From assembly GCF_002924445.1 (NCBI RefSeq), contig NZ_PIGG01000037.1:91949-155948 (forward strand): a stretch of 64,000 bases of DNA. Direction: 5' to 3'. Both the position numbers and the translations under genes were made by a program. Shown piece after piece: positions 39,622 through 47,834 of the stretch (its first letter is position 1; each line of letters opens with the position of its first letter). A model generated the notes under the pieces. That model ran no database searches, was not told the origin of the DNA, and saw nothing but the letters and a program-made list of their open reading frames with translations. This DNA comes from Minwuia thermotolerans. GTDB lineage: Bacteria > Pseudomonadota > Alphaproteobacteria > Minwuiales > Minwuiaceae.

Positions 39622-41258
39622 GCCGCGCCCTCCGCCTGTTGCTTCGCCCAGCGATAGTCCGGCTTGCCATTGGCCGAGCGTCCGACCCGGTCCACGAAGC
39701 GGAAGGCCTTGGGCAGTTTGTAGCGGGCGATGTGCTTCGCCGCCTCGGCGTTGAGCGCCGCCGGGTCCGGCGACGCGCCGTTGGCGAGCTGCACCAGCGC
39801 GACCACCTCCTGACCCCAGCGCTCGCTGGGCCGGCCGGCGACCAGAACGTCGGCGACGGCCGGATGGTGCTTCAGCGCCTCCTCGACCTCCTCGGCGAAG
39901 ATCTTCTCCCCGCCCGAGTTGATGGTCACGGAGTCGCGGCCGAAATACTCGATCTCGCCGTTCTCCAGCAGCCGCACCTTGTCGCCGCCGATGACGTAGC
40001 GCACGCCGGCGATCTCCGGGAAGGTCTCCTTCGTCTTCGCCTCGTCGCCGTAGTAGCCATAGGGCACGCGTCCGCCGATGGCGAGCCAGCCCGCCGCCGG
40101 CTCGCCGGGCTCGAGAAAACGGCGGCGGTCTTCGGCCATCACGCGCGTGTCGGCCATGGTGCGGAAGTCGCCCCTCTCCACCCCCGCCTTCGCGCCGGAG
40201 ACGTTCTGCGCCTGGATGCCGGTCTCGGACGAGCCGAGGGAATCGATGATGGTGAGCCCGGGGATCATTTCCATCAGGCCGGCCTTCACGCCCTTCGACA
40301 TGATCGCGCCGGTGTTGGTCACGAATTTCAGGCTGCTGGTGTCGTAGGGCTTGCGGCGCAGTTCGTCGAGCAGCGGGCGGCCGAAGGCGTCGCCGATCGC
40401 CAGCATCAGATTGGCCCGCTCCTTCTCGGCCAGCGAAAGCACGTCCGCCGGATCGAAGCGGTCCGTGACGTTCTGGATCAGCAGCGTGTTGCCCTCGAAC
40501 AGGGTCCTCAGCGCCAGGTACTTGCCCGCCCCGTGCATGAAGGGCGGCGGCGGGAAGATGGTGTAGCGCTTCTTGTTCACGGCGCGCCGGACCGCTTCAT
40601 CCAGGCTGCCGACCACGTTCACGCCGTCATAGCGGCCGCCCATCTGGCTGAGATAGGCGTCGGCCTGACGCCAGAGCACGCCCCGGGGCATGCCGGTGGT
40701 GCCGCCGGTATAGAGGATGAACAGGTCGTCGGGTTCGCAGGTCTGGCCGGTGGGTCCCGGTGAACTCTCCGCCAGCACCGCTTCGTAGTCGAAGGCGCCC
40801 TCCAGCAGTGGCTGGCCGGAGCCGTCATCGACCTGGATCAGCAGCCGGCAGGTCGGCACGTCGGCCAGCACCTCCCGGACCACCGGCGCGAAGCAGCCGT
40901 GATAGACGATCGCCTTCGCGTCGGCGTCGTTCAGCAGATACTCCAGCTCCTCGCGGACATAGCGGTAGTTGACGTTGAAGGGGACCGCGCGCGCCTTGTA
41001 GCCGCCGAGCAGGGCCTCGACGTATTCGTTGCAGTTGAACATGTAGAGCGCGACGTGATCCTGTCCCGACTCCCAGTTCTCCAACTCGCTGCGTGGGCGG
41101 TGGATCGTGATGTCCTGCGAGAGCAGGAAATTGGCCAGCCGCCGGGAACGCTCGGCGACCTCGGCGTAGGTCAGCCGCCGGTCGCGGAAGACGATCGCCT
41201 CCCGTTCGGGCAGGGCGGCCGCGACGGCCTCGTGCAGGGGCGCGAGGGGGAGAGTCAT
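39618..41258 (-). CDS. Acyl-CoA synthetase (AMP-forming ligase)
   Basis: A 546-residue adenylate-forming ligase that activates a carboxylic acid to acyl-CoA. It contains the P-loop FILYTGGTTGMPRGVLW near residue 190, GSSETGIQAQN near 345, YGYYGDE near 415, and the catalytic Lys in RVGRSANGKPDYRWAK near 530. Length is family-typical. I start at the ATG at 41258; the longer open frame covers repeat B2. The stop overlaps the start of the thiolase-like gene (4 bp), so the two are coupled. Confidence 0.92.
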   Translation of the reverse strand: MTLPLAPLHEAVAAALPEREAIVFRDRRLTYAEVAERSRRLANFLLSQDITIHRPRSELENWESGQDHVALYMFNCNEYVEALLGGYKARAVPFNVNYRYVREELEYLLNDADAKAIVYHGCFAPVVREVLADVPTCRLLIQVDDGSGQPLLEGAFDYEAVLAESSPGPTGQTCEPDDLFILYTGGTTGMPRGVLWRQADAYLSQMGGRYDGVNVVGSLDEAVRRAVNKKRYTIFPPPPFMHGAGKYLALRTLFEGNTLLIQNVTDRFDPADVLSLAEKERANLMLAIGDAFGRPLLDELRRKPYDTSSLKFVTNTGAIMSKGVKAGLMEMIPGLTIIDSLGSSETGIQAQNVSGAKAGVERGDFRTMADTRVMAEDRRRFLEPGEPAAGWLAIGGRVPYGYYGDEAKTKETFPEIAGVRYVIGGDKVRLLENGEIEYFGRDSVTINSGGEKIFAEEVEEALKHHPAVADVLVAGRPSERWGQEVVALVQLANGASPDPAALNAEAAKHIARYKLPKAFRFVDRVGRSANGKPDYRWAKQQAEGAA

Positions 41259-41269
41259 CCGAACCTCGG

Positions 41270-41355
41270 TGTCATGCCCGCCCTGTGCGGGCATCCGGTT
41301 GCCGAATTGAAGGAGGCGCTGCCCTTTCCGGACCCCCGCACAAGGCGGGGGTGAC
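41270..41355 (-). repeat. Family B palindromic repeat, copy B2
   Basis: Matches B1 in reverse: TGTCATGCCCGCC...GCGGGCAT on the left and GACCCCCGC...GCGGGGGTGAC on the right. It lies between the acyl-CoA synthetase start and the nitronate monooxygenase stop. Confidence 0.8.
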
Positions 41356-41436
41356 GGCAAGACGGAGGTCCGGGATGCCGGTACAGCAGGCGCGCTGGCC
41401 AGCCATGCCAACCCCCGCGCGCCAACGGGTGCGCCT

Positions 41437-42582
41437 TCATTCCTCGAACAGCCCCGTCATCCGCTCCCAGGCGCCGAGGAAGTCTTCCTTGAAGGCCTGG
41501 ACCACCTGCCCGGCGCCGAGCGTCTCGTTCATCATGCCGACGCCCTGGCCGACGAAGTAGGAAGCGAGCTGCTTCGCGCCCTCGTGGCCGCCTTCGGCGA
41601 GCCGCGTCACCCGCCCCATGACGGGCTCGGTGATGATCGACTGGTAGGGCATGGGCAGGGGCGCCGGCGCGCCTTCGGCCTCCCAGGCGTCGGTCCAGGC
41701 CGAGCGGAGCTGGCGCGAGTATTTCCCCGTCCTGGCCTTGGAGCGGATGGTGTCGCGCGAGGAGGCGGCGAGATACTTTTCCTTCACCACGGGCGAGGTC
41801 TCGGCCTCCGTGGTCGTCAGCCAGACCGAGCCCGTCCAGGCCCCGTCCGCGCCCATGGCCATGCAGGCCGCCATCTGCCGGCCCGTGACGATGCCGCCGG
41901 CGGCCAGGATGGGCACGTCGCGAATGGGTTTCACCGCCTGCACGATCTCCGGCACCAGCACCAGGGTCGAGACGTCGCCGCAATGTCCGCCGGCCTCGCC
42001 GCCGGCGACCACCAGGATGTCGACATCGGCCTCGACCTGCTTGATGGCGTGCTCCTTGGCGCCGACCAGCGCGGCGACCGGCACGCCTTCCCTCTTGGCC
42101 CGCTCGGTCATGTAGGGCGGTGGCGTGCCCAGGGCGTTGGCGATCAGCCGGATCGGGTGGGCGAAGCAGACGTCCAGCAGCGCGCCCGCGCCCTGGTCGC
42201 CCATGTTGTCGCCCAGCCGCGTGCCGCGGCTCAGCCGTTCCTCGGTGACGATGGTGGACGGATCGATGCCGTGCTTCTCCAGCAGGTTCCGCACGAAGGC
42301 GCGGTGCTCCTCCGGCACCTTGGAGACGCTTTCGCCCGGTTTCGTGGTCTGGCCCTTGGAGGCGAACTTCGCCGGCACGATCAGGTCGACGCCATAGGGC
42401 CGCCCGCCGATATGGGCGTCGATCCAGTTGAGCTCCTGCTCCAGCTTTTCCGCCGACATGCCGGCGGCGCCCAGCACGCCCATGCCGCCGGCCTTCGAAA
42501 CCTCCACGACGACGTCGCGGCAATGACTGAAGGCGAGCAGCGGGAATTCGATGCCCAGCATCTCGCAGATGGGCGACTTCAT
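41437..42582 (-). CDS. Nitronate monooxygenase (2-nitropropane dioxygenase) family protein
   Basis: A 381-residue FMN-dependent TIM-barrel enzyme that oxidises nitronates such as propionate 3-nitronate; many family members have unknown substrates. Motifs: EFPLLAFSHCRDVVVEVSKAGGMGVLG near residue 10, and GGEAGGHCGDVSTLVLVPEIV near 200 with the catalytic His. The gene precedes the acyl-CoA synthetase by 178 bp, with repeat B2 between them. It starts divergently to the crotonase gene at 42741, so the 158-bp gap should hold both promoters. Confidence 0.9.
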   Translation of the reverse strand: MKSPICEMLGIEFPLLAFSHCRDVVVEVSKAGGMGVLGAAGMSAEKLEQELNWIDAHIGGRPYGVDLIVPAKFASKGQTTKPGESVSKVPEEHRAFVRNLLEKHGIDPSTIVTEERLSRGTRLGDNMGDQGAGALLDVCFAHPIRLIANALGTPPPYMTERAKREGVPVAALVGAKEHAIKQVEADVDILVVAGGEAGGHCGDVSTLVLVPEIVQAVKPIRDVPILAAGGIVTGRQMAACMAMGADGAWTGSVWLTTTEAETSPVVKEKYLAASSRDTIRSKARTGKYSRQLRSAWTDAWEAEGAPAPLPMPYQSIITEPVMGRVTRLAEGGHEGAKQLASYFVGQGVGMMNETLGAGQVVQAFKEDFLGAWERMTGLFEE

Positions 42583-42740
42583 GGCCTTCCTCCCCGACTG
42601 ACCTTTGCGTCAAGCATCGTCCAGGGGGTGGCCTGCGTTCAAGCCCTTCCTGCGCGGACCCGCCGCCCGGCCCGCATGGATGGACCTGGCGCGCGCGCGG
42701 CGTCATCATGGCCGGCGGACATACCGGGGAGGGAACATCC

Positions 42741-43508
42741 ATGGCCGTCGTCGAGACCGAACGCCGCGAACACATCCTGATCATCACGCTGAACCGTCCG
42801 GAGGCGCGCAACGCCGTCAATGGCGAGGTCGCCCGCGGCATCGAAGCGGCGATCGACGAGCTGGAGAACGACCGCGAACTCTGGGTCGGCATCATCGCAT
42901 CCTCGGGCAAGGTCTTCTCCGCCGGCGCGGACCTGAAGGCGGTCTCGGCAGGCAAGGGCAACGAGCTCTGGACCGACCGCGGCGGCTTTGCCGGCCTGGT
43001 CAAGCGCGACCGCACCAAGCCGCTGATCGCCGCCGCCAATGGCGCGGCGCTGGCCGGCGGCTGCGAGATCGTGCTGGCCTGCGACATGTGCGTCGCCGCC
43101 GAGGAGGCGGTCTTCGGCGTGCCGGAGGTCAAGCGGTCGCTGATCCCCGGCGCCGGCGGGCTGTTCCGCCTGCCGCGCGCGGTGGGCCCGGCCGTCGGCA
43201 TGGAGCTGATGCTGACCGGCGACCCGATTCCGGCCGCCCGCGCCTACGAGCTCGGCCTGGTCAACAAGGTCGTGCCGCAGGCGAAGCTGATGGACGAGGC
43301 GCTGGCGCTCGCCGGCCGCATCACCGCCAACGCGCCGCTGGCCGTGCAGGCGGCGAAGAAGATCACCGAACGCGCGCTGACCGACACCGACGATCAGCTC
43401 TGGGCCGCCAGCGCCGCGTCGATGAAGGAGTTGTCGAAGACGGAAGACTACAAGGAAGGCCCCCGCGCCTTCATCGAGAAGCGCGAGCCGGTCTGGCAGG
43501 CGAAGTGA
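42741..43508 (+). CDS. Enoyl-CoA hydratase/crotonase family protein
   Basis: A 255-residue crotonase that hydrates or isomerises enoyl-CoA. The oxyanion-hole segments are FSAGADLKAV near residue 63 and NGAALAGGCEIVLACD near 107; EVKRSLIPGAGG near 130 carries a catalytic Glu. GGGAGGGA precedes the ATG; a longer open frame at 42708 is not needed. It is followed by an acyl-CoA dehydrogenase gene on the same strand after repeat A2, so both act in the same acyl-CoA pathway. Confidence 0.92.
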   Translation: MAVVETERREHILIITLNRPEARNAVNGEVARGIEAAIDELENDRELWVGIIASSGKVFSAGADLKAVSAGKGNELWTDRGGFAGLVKRDRTKPLIAAANGAALAGGCEIVLACDMCVAAEEAVFGVPEVKRSLIPGAGGLFRLPRAVGPAVGMELMLTGDPIPAARAYELGLVNKVVPQAKLMDEALALAGRITANAPLAVQAAKKITERALTDTDDQLWAASAASMKELSKTEDYKEGPRAFIEKREPVWQAK

Positions 43509-43520
43509 ATCCGATCTGTC

Positions 43521-43586
43521 GTCCCGGGGCTTGACCCCGGGACCCAGTCTTTCTGTTCGCTGGGCCCCTGGATCAAGTCCAGGGGC
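43521..43586 (+). repeat. Family A bipartite palindromic repeat, copy A2
   Basis: Half 1 is CCCGGGG-CTTGA-CCCCGGG; half 2 is GCCCCTGGA-TCAAG-TCCAGGGGC. Compared with A1, two stem positions change on both sides, so pairing is kept. It lies between the crotonase and acyl-CoA dehydrogenase genes. Confidence 0.85.
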
Positions 43587-43605
43587 TTCATTCAGGGAGA
43601 GCGGA

Positions 43606-44796
43606 ATGGAACTGAACCTCAGCCCTGAATACGAGGCCTTCCGCGAGGCGGTGCGCGCCTTCCTGAGCGAACGCGGCCCCGAGGCGCCGCGGGGCACGCG
43701 GGACCCGCGCGATCCGAAGCGGCTGGCCTGGCAGAAGACGCTGATCGAACACGGCTACGCCGCGCGCACCATCCCCGCCGAATATGGCGGCTACGGCGCC
43801 GAGCCGGACATCCTGAAATCGCGCATCATCGCGGAGGAATTCGCCGCCGCCGGCGTGCCGGGCGGCATCGCCAGCCAGGGCATCTCCATGCTGGTGCCGA
43901 CGCTGCTGGAGCTGGGGACGGAAGAGCAGAAGCGGCAATGGATCGGCCCGACGCTGCGCGGCGAGGTGGTCTGGTGCCAGGGCTATTCGGAGCCGGGGGC
44001 GGGCAGCGATCTCGCCAGTCTGCGCACCTCGGCGACGGTCGAGGACGGTCATTTCGTCATCAACGGCCAGAAGATCTGGACCTCGACGGCGCAGGAGGCG
44101 GACATGATGTTCGCGCTCGTCCGCACCGAGCCGGAGGCGCCGAAGCATCGCGGCATCTCCTTCCTGCTGCTGTCGATGGCGACGCCGGGCATCGAGGTCC
44201 GGCCGCTCAAGACCATGACCGGCTCGGCGACCTTCAACGAGGTCTTCTTCACTGACGTCCGCGTGCCAGTCGGGCAGATCGTCGGCGAACGCGGCCAGGG
44301 CTGGCAGGTCGCCAACGCGGTGCTGACCCACGAACGCGGCATGCTGGGCGACCCGAACGCCGGGCTGAACCGCCTCGGCGCCATCATCCGTCTGATGGAG
44401 ACCGAAACCGTCGACGGCTACCGGGTGATGGACAATCCGGTCTTCCGCGACCGGCTGATCCGCCTCCAGGCGGAGGTTCACGCCATGAAGTTCCACGGGC
44501 TCAGGCTGATGACCATGACCCAGCGTGGGGAATCGAAGGGTCTTGCCGGACTGATCGTGAAGCTGCAGGGCTGCGAACTGAACCATCAGCTCGCTGCGCT
44601 CGCCATCGACGTGATGGGGGAACTGGGCGTGCTCTACGAGGAGGGCGAATACCTCCGCGACGGCGGCAACTGGCAGTACCGCTACATGTTCGATCTCGGG
44701 CTGATCATCGGCGGCGGGACGGCGCAGATCCAGAAGAACATCATCGCCGAACGCGGCCTCGGCCTGCCGAGGGAGCCGAAACCGGCGAGGGCGTGA
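43606..44796 (+). CDS. Acyl-CoA dehydrogenase
   Basis: A 396-residue FAD-dependent acyl-CoA dehydrogenase that forms a 2,3-double bond. WCQGYSEPGAGSDLASL (residues 123-139) is the FAD-binding signature, and IWTSTAQEAD near 160 fits the family. The C-terminal helical domain is complete, ending with AQIQKNIIAERGLGLP. The ATG at 43606 has AGGGAGAG upstream; the open frame before it lies in repeat A2. It pairs with the upstream crotonase gene. Confidence 0.93.
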   Translation: MELNLSPEYEAFREAVRAFLSERGPEAPRGTRDPRDPKRLAWQKTLIEHGYAARTIPAEYGGYGAEPDILKSRIIAEEFAAAGVPGGIASQGISMLVPTLLELGTEEQKRQWIGPTLRGEVVWCQGYSEPGAGSDLASLRTSATVEDGHFVINGQKIWTSTAQEADMMFALVRTEPEAPKHRGISFLLLSMATPGIEVRPLKTMTGSATFNEVFFTDVRVPVGQIVGERGQGWQVANAVLTHERGMLGDPNAGLNRLGAIIRLMETETVDGYRVMDNPVFRDRLIRLQAEVHAMKFHGLRLMTMTQRGESKGLAGLIVKLQGCELNHQLAALAIDVMGELGVLYEEGEYLRDGGNWQYRYMFDLGLIIGGGTAQIQKNIIAERGLGLPREPKPARA

Positions 44797-44815
44797 ATGA
44801 CGGCGGAAAGATCAT

Positions 44816-44923
44816 TGTCATGCCCGCCGCTCTGGGGCGCGCGGGCATCGCGAGCCCCAAGGACTGCTGCATTCCTGCTTCACCCGAAACCCGAGCGGCC
44901 CTGCGGGCCGTCGGCGGATGACA
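44816..44923 (-). repeat. Family B palindromic repeat, copy B3 (diverged)
   Basis: TGTCATGCCCGCC at the left end and CGGCGGATGACA at the right end match B1 and B2, but the middle is diverged and longer. It sits in the convergent gap between the acyl-CoA dehydrogenase and crotonase genes. Confidence 0.65.
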
Positions 44924-44951
44924 CCAATATCTGCCAGCCTGCCCGGAGATC

Positions 44952-45746
44952 CTACACCCCGCGGAAACGGGGCTTGCGCTTTTCCATGAAGGCGGTGCGG
45001 CCCTCGGCGTAATCGGCGCTGGCGAAGCACTGCGATATCGCCGCCTCGCAGGCGGCGAGGTCGCGCCGCTCGGCGTCCTTCAGCAATTCATCGATGGTCA
45101 TCTTGGCGGCGCGGATGGTCAGCGGCGCGTTCTCGGCGATGCGGCGCGCGTAGTCGAGCACGTAGCTCTCCAGCTCGGCGGCCGGGACGACGCGGTTGAC
45201 CAGGCCCATGGCCAGCGCCTCGGCGGCGTCGAACTGGCGCGCGGTGAAGAAGATCTCCTTGGCGAAGGCGGGGCCCACCACGTCGATCAGCCGCTTCAGT
45301 CCGCCCGCGCCATAGCCGAGCCCTAGCCGCGCCGCAGGCACCGCGAAACGGCCGTTGTCGGCGGCAATGCGGATGTCGGTCGACAGCGCCACGGCGACGC
45401 CGCCGCCGATGCAGAAGCCGTTGATCATGGCGATGGTCGGCTTGGGCGAGAGCGCCAGCGCCCGGTGCGCCTCGGCCGAGACGGCGTCGTAGTGCTTCGT
45501 CGCCTCGGGCGAGTTGCGCTTCTCGCCGAACTCGGAAATGTCGGCGCCGGCGATAAAGGCCTGCTCGCCCGCGCCTTTCAGCACCACGCAGCGCACCTCC
45601 GGGTCCGCGTCGTAGTAGGCCATGATCTGCGGCACCGCGGCCCACATCTCCACCGAGACGGCGTTCCGCTTTTCCGGCTGGTTGAAGATGATCCAGCCGA
45701 CGCCGTCGCGGGCCTCGGCCTTCATTTTCGTCGTGCTGAGCTGCAT
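44952..45746 (-). CDS. Enoyl-CoA hydratase/crotonase family protein
   Basis: A 264-residue crotonase. FIAGADISEF near residue 66 and NGFCIGGGVAVALSTD near 103 form the oxyanion hole; PAARLGLGYGAGG near 133 lacks the Glu seen in true hydratases at the first catalytic site. It is shown from the ATG at 45746, preceded by GGGGAGAGGG and 11 bp after the CoA-transferase stop; the open frame further upstream belongs to that gene's other frame. Expected role is in acyl-CoA breakdown with the preceding CoA-transferase. Confidence 0.9.
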   Translation of the reverse strand: MQLSTTKMKAEARDGVGWIIFNQPEKRNAVSVEMWAAVPQIMAYYDADPEVRCVVLKGAGEQAFIAGADISEFGEKRNSPEATKHYDAVSAEAHRALALSPKPTIAMINGFCIGGGVAVALSTDIRIAADNGRFAVPAARLGLGYGAGGLKRLIDVVGPAFAKEIFFTARQFDAAEALAMGLVNRVVPAAELESYVLDYARRIAENAPLTIRAAKMTIDELLKDAERRDLAACEAAISQCFASADYAEGRTAFMEKRKPRFRGV

Positions 45747-45757
45747 CCCTCTCCCCG

Positions 45758-46936
45758 TCAGATGACGCCGTCGCGGCGGAAACCCTCGATGGTCTCGGCG
45801 TCGTAGCCGGTTTCCTTCAGGATCGCCACCGTGTCGGCGCCCTTGGCGCCCGCGCGGCGGGTGAGGCGCGGCGCGCAGCCGTCCATCTCGATCGCCTGGC
45901 CGACCAGGCTCAGCGGGTCGCCGTCGTCCTCGACCTGGCGGGCCATGCCGAGATGGCGCACCTGCGGATCCTCGAAGACCTCGTCGATGGCGTTGATCGG
46001 ACCGCATGGCACCCCGGCGGCGTTGAGCAGTTCGACCCATTCCGCGGTGGTCCGGCCGGCCAGTATCTCGGCGATGCGTTCGTTCAGCGCCGCGCGGTTG
46101 CGGTAGCGCAGCGCCCCGGTGGCGAAATCGGGATGCTCGATCAGTTCCGGCGCGCCCACCGCATTGCAGAAGCGGGTGTAGAGGCGGTCGCCGGCGGGGG
46201 CGACGTTGATGTGGCCGTCGGCGGTCGCCCAGGCGTTGGTCGGCACGCCGGTCGGATGTTCGTTGCCGACCTGGCCGGCGACCTCCCCGCCGACCAGCCA
46301 GCGCGCGGCCTGGAAGTCCAGCATGAAGACCTGCGCCTGCAACAGGCTGGTGCGCACCCACTGGCCGCGGCCCGTGCGCTGGCGCTGGATCAGGGCCATC
46401 AGGATGCCCTGGGCGGCCAGCAGGCCTGCGGTCAGATCGGCTACGGGAATGCCGACGCGCATCGGCCCCCGGCCGGGCTGTCCGGTGATCGACATCAGCC
46501 CGCCCATGCCCTGGGCGATCTGGTCGACGCCGGGGCGCTTTTCATAGGGGCCGTCCTGGCCGAAACCGGAGATGGAGCAGTAGATCAGCCCCTCGTTCAC
46601 CGACTTCAGCGCCTTGTGGTCGATCTTCAGCCGCTTCTTCACGTCGGGGCGGAAGTTCTCCACCACCACGTCGGCCTGGCGGGCCATGTCGAGCAGGATC
46701 TGGCGGCCGCGCCGGTCCTTGAGGTTCAGCGTCATGGAGCGCTTGTTGCGGTGCAGGTTCTGGAAGTCCGGACCCTCCCGCGGGCCGCCCAGGCCGCCGT
46801 CGCCGCCGGCGCTGTCGGGCACCTCGATCTTGATGACCTCGGCGCCCCAGTCGGCGAGCTGGCGCACCGCCGTCGGTCCGGCGCGCACGCGTGTGAGATC
46901 CAGTACGCGGATCCCGACCAGCGGCAGATCGTCCAT
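45758..46936 (-). CDS. CaiB/BaiF (class III) CoA-transferase
   Basis: A 392-residue formyl-CoA-transferase-type enzyme that moves CoA between carboxylic acids. The N-terminal LVGIRVLDLTRVRAGPTAVRQLADWGAEVIKIE is the family start; ENFRPDVKKRL follows near residue 88, and the catalytic Asp is in PVADLTAG near 165. AGGGGGAG lies before the ATG at 46936. It precedes the crotonase by 11 bp and follows a second crotonase by 88 bp, all on the same strand, forming a short catabolic operon. Confidence 0.92.
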   Translation of the reverse strand: MDDLPLVGIRVLDLTRVRAGPTAVRQLADWGAEVIKIEVPDSAGGDGGLGGPREGPDFQNLHRNKRSMTLNLKDRRGRQILLDMARQADVVVENFRPDVKKRLKIDHKALKSVNEGLIYCSISGFGQDGPYEKRPGVDQIAQGMGGLMSITGQPGRGPMRVGIPVADLTAGLLAAQGILMALIQRQRTGRGQWVRTSLLQAQVFMLDFQAARWLVGGEVAGQVGNEHPTGVPTNAWATADGHINVAPAGDRLYTRFCNAVGAPELIEHPDFATGALRYRNRAALNERIAEILAGRTTAEWVELLNAAGVPCGPINAIDEVFEDPQVRHLGMARQVEDDGDPLSLVGQAIEMDGCAPRLTRRAGAKGADTVAILKETGYDAETIEGFRRDGVI

Positions 46937-47024
46937 TGGCTCCCCCTGCGATCCCGACCGTCCCGAGCTTAGCCGCCGCGGCGGAAAGGGCAATGGCCGG
47001 CGGGGAAAGTGCGGCCCGCCGGCG

Positions 47025-47834
47025 CTACTGCCGTTCGATCCAGCGCGCCTTGCGTTTCTCCAGGAAGGCGCCGACGCCCTCCCGGCCTTCGTCGGAGAGC
47101 ATGCAGGCCGCGAAGTGGTCGGCGGCCATGTCCAGCGTCGCCGCCAGCGGTTCCCGGCGGCTGGTGAGCACGATGTCCTTGGTAGCCGCATTCGCGCCCG
47201 GGGCGCAGCGGTCGATCTCGCCCAGCACCTCGTCCAGCCGCGCCTCCAGCGCCGCCGTGTCGGCCTCGCAGAAGTGCACCAGGCCCAGTTCGGCCGCCGT
47301 TCCGCCCTTGAAGCGCGCGCCGGTCAGCATCAGCCGCCGCGCCTGGGTGACGCCCAGCCGTTCGGCGACAAAGGGCGCGATCTGGGCCGGCGGAATGCCG
47401 AGGCTGGTCTCGGTCATGGAAAAGCGGGTTTCGGCGGTTGCGATGGCGACGTCGGAGACGCAGACCAGCCCCAGGCCGCCGCCCATGGCGGCGCCCTCCA
47501 CCAGCATGACGACGACCTGCGGCAGGTTGTTCAGCTTGATCAGAAAGTCGCCGAAGGTGCGGTTGGAGGCGGCGATGGCCTTCGGGTCGGCGTCGGCCTG
47601 GAAGCCGGCCTTGAAGCCCTTGATGTCGCCGCCGGCGCAGAACATGCCGCCGGCCCCGCGCATGACCACGGTGCGGATGGAGCGGTCGGGCGCGATGGCG
47701 TCGAGGACCTGATGGAGTTCGTCGACCATCTCCCCCGAAAGGGCGTTGCGCCGCTCGGGGTTGTTCAGCGTCAGGTCCAGCCGCGAACCGTCCCGGTTCA
47801 GCAGCAGCATCGTCGTCTCGGGCAGTCCGCTCAT
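47025..47834 (-). CDS. Enoyl-CoA hydratase/isomerase family protein
   Basis: A 269-residue crotonase with FCAGGDIKGF near residue 66, EGAAMGGGLGLVCVSDV near 112 and MTETSLGIPPA near 140, like methylglutaconyl-CoA hydratases. The ATG at 47834 overlaps the stop of the upstream monooxygenase gene in ATGA, so the two are coupled. The longer open frame upstream is only that gene's shadow. It probably acts on the oxidised product of the monooxygenase after CoA activation (inference). Confidence 0.9.
   Translation of the reverse strand: MSGLPETTMLLLNRDGSRLDLTLNNPERRNALSGEMVDELHQVLDAIAPDRSIRTVVMRGAGGMFCAGGDIKGFKAGFQADADPKAIAASNRTFGDFLIKLNNLPQVVVMLVEGAAMGGGLGLVCVSDVAIATAETRFSMTETSLGIPPAQIAPFVAERLGVTQARRLMLTGARFKGGTAAELGLVHFCEADTAALEARLDEVLGEIDRCAPGANAATKDIVLTSRREPLAATLDMAADHFAACMLSDEGREGVGAFLEKRKARWIERQ

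Noticed and set aside
41255..43201. A 648-codon minus-strand frame spanning the nitronate monooxygenase gene and beyond
   Set aside because: It overlaps two well-supported genes and repeat B2 in other frames, and shows Arg/Gly-rich shadow composition.
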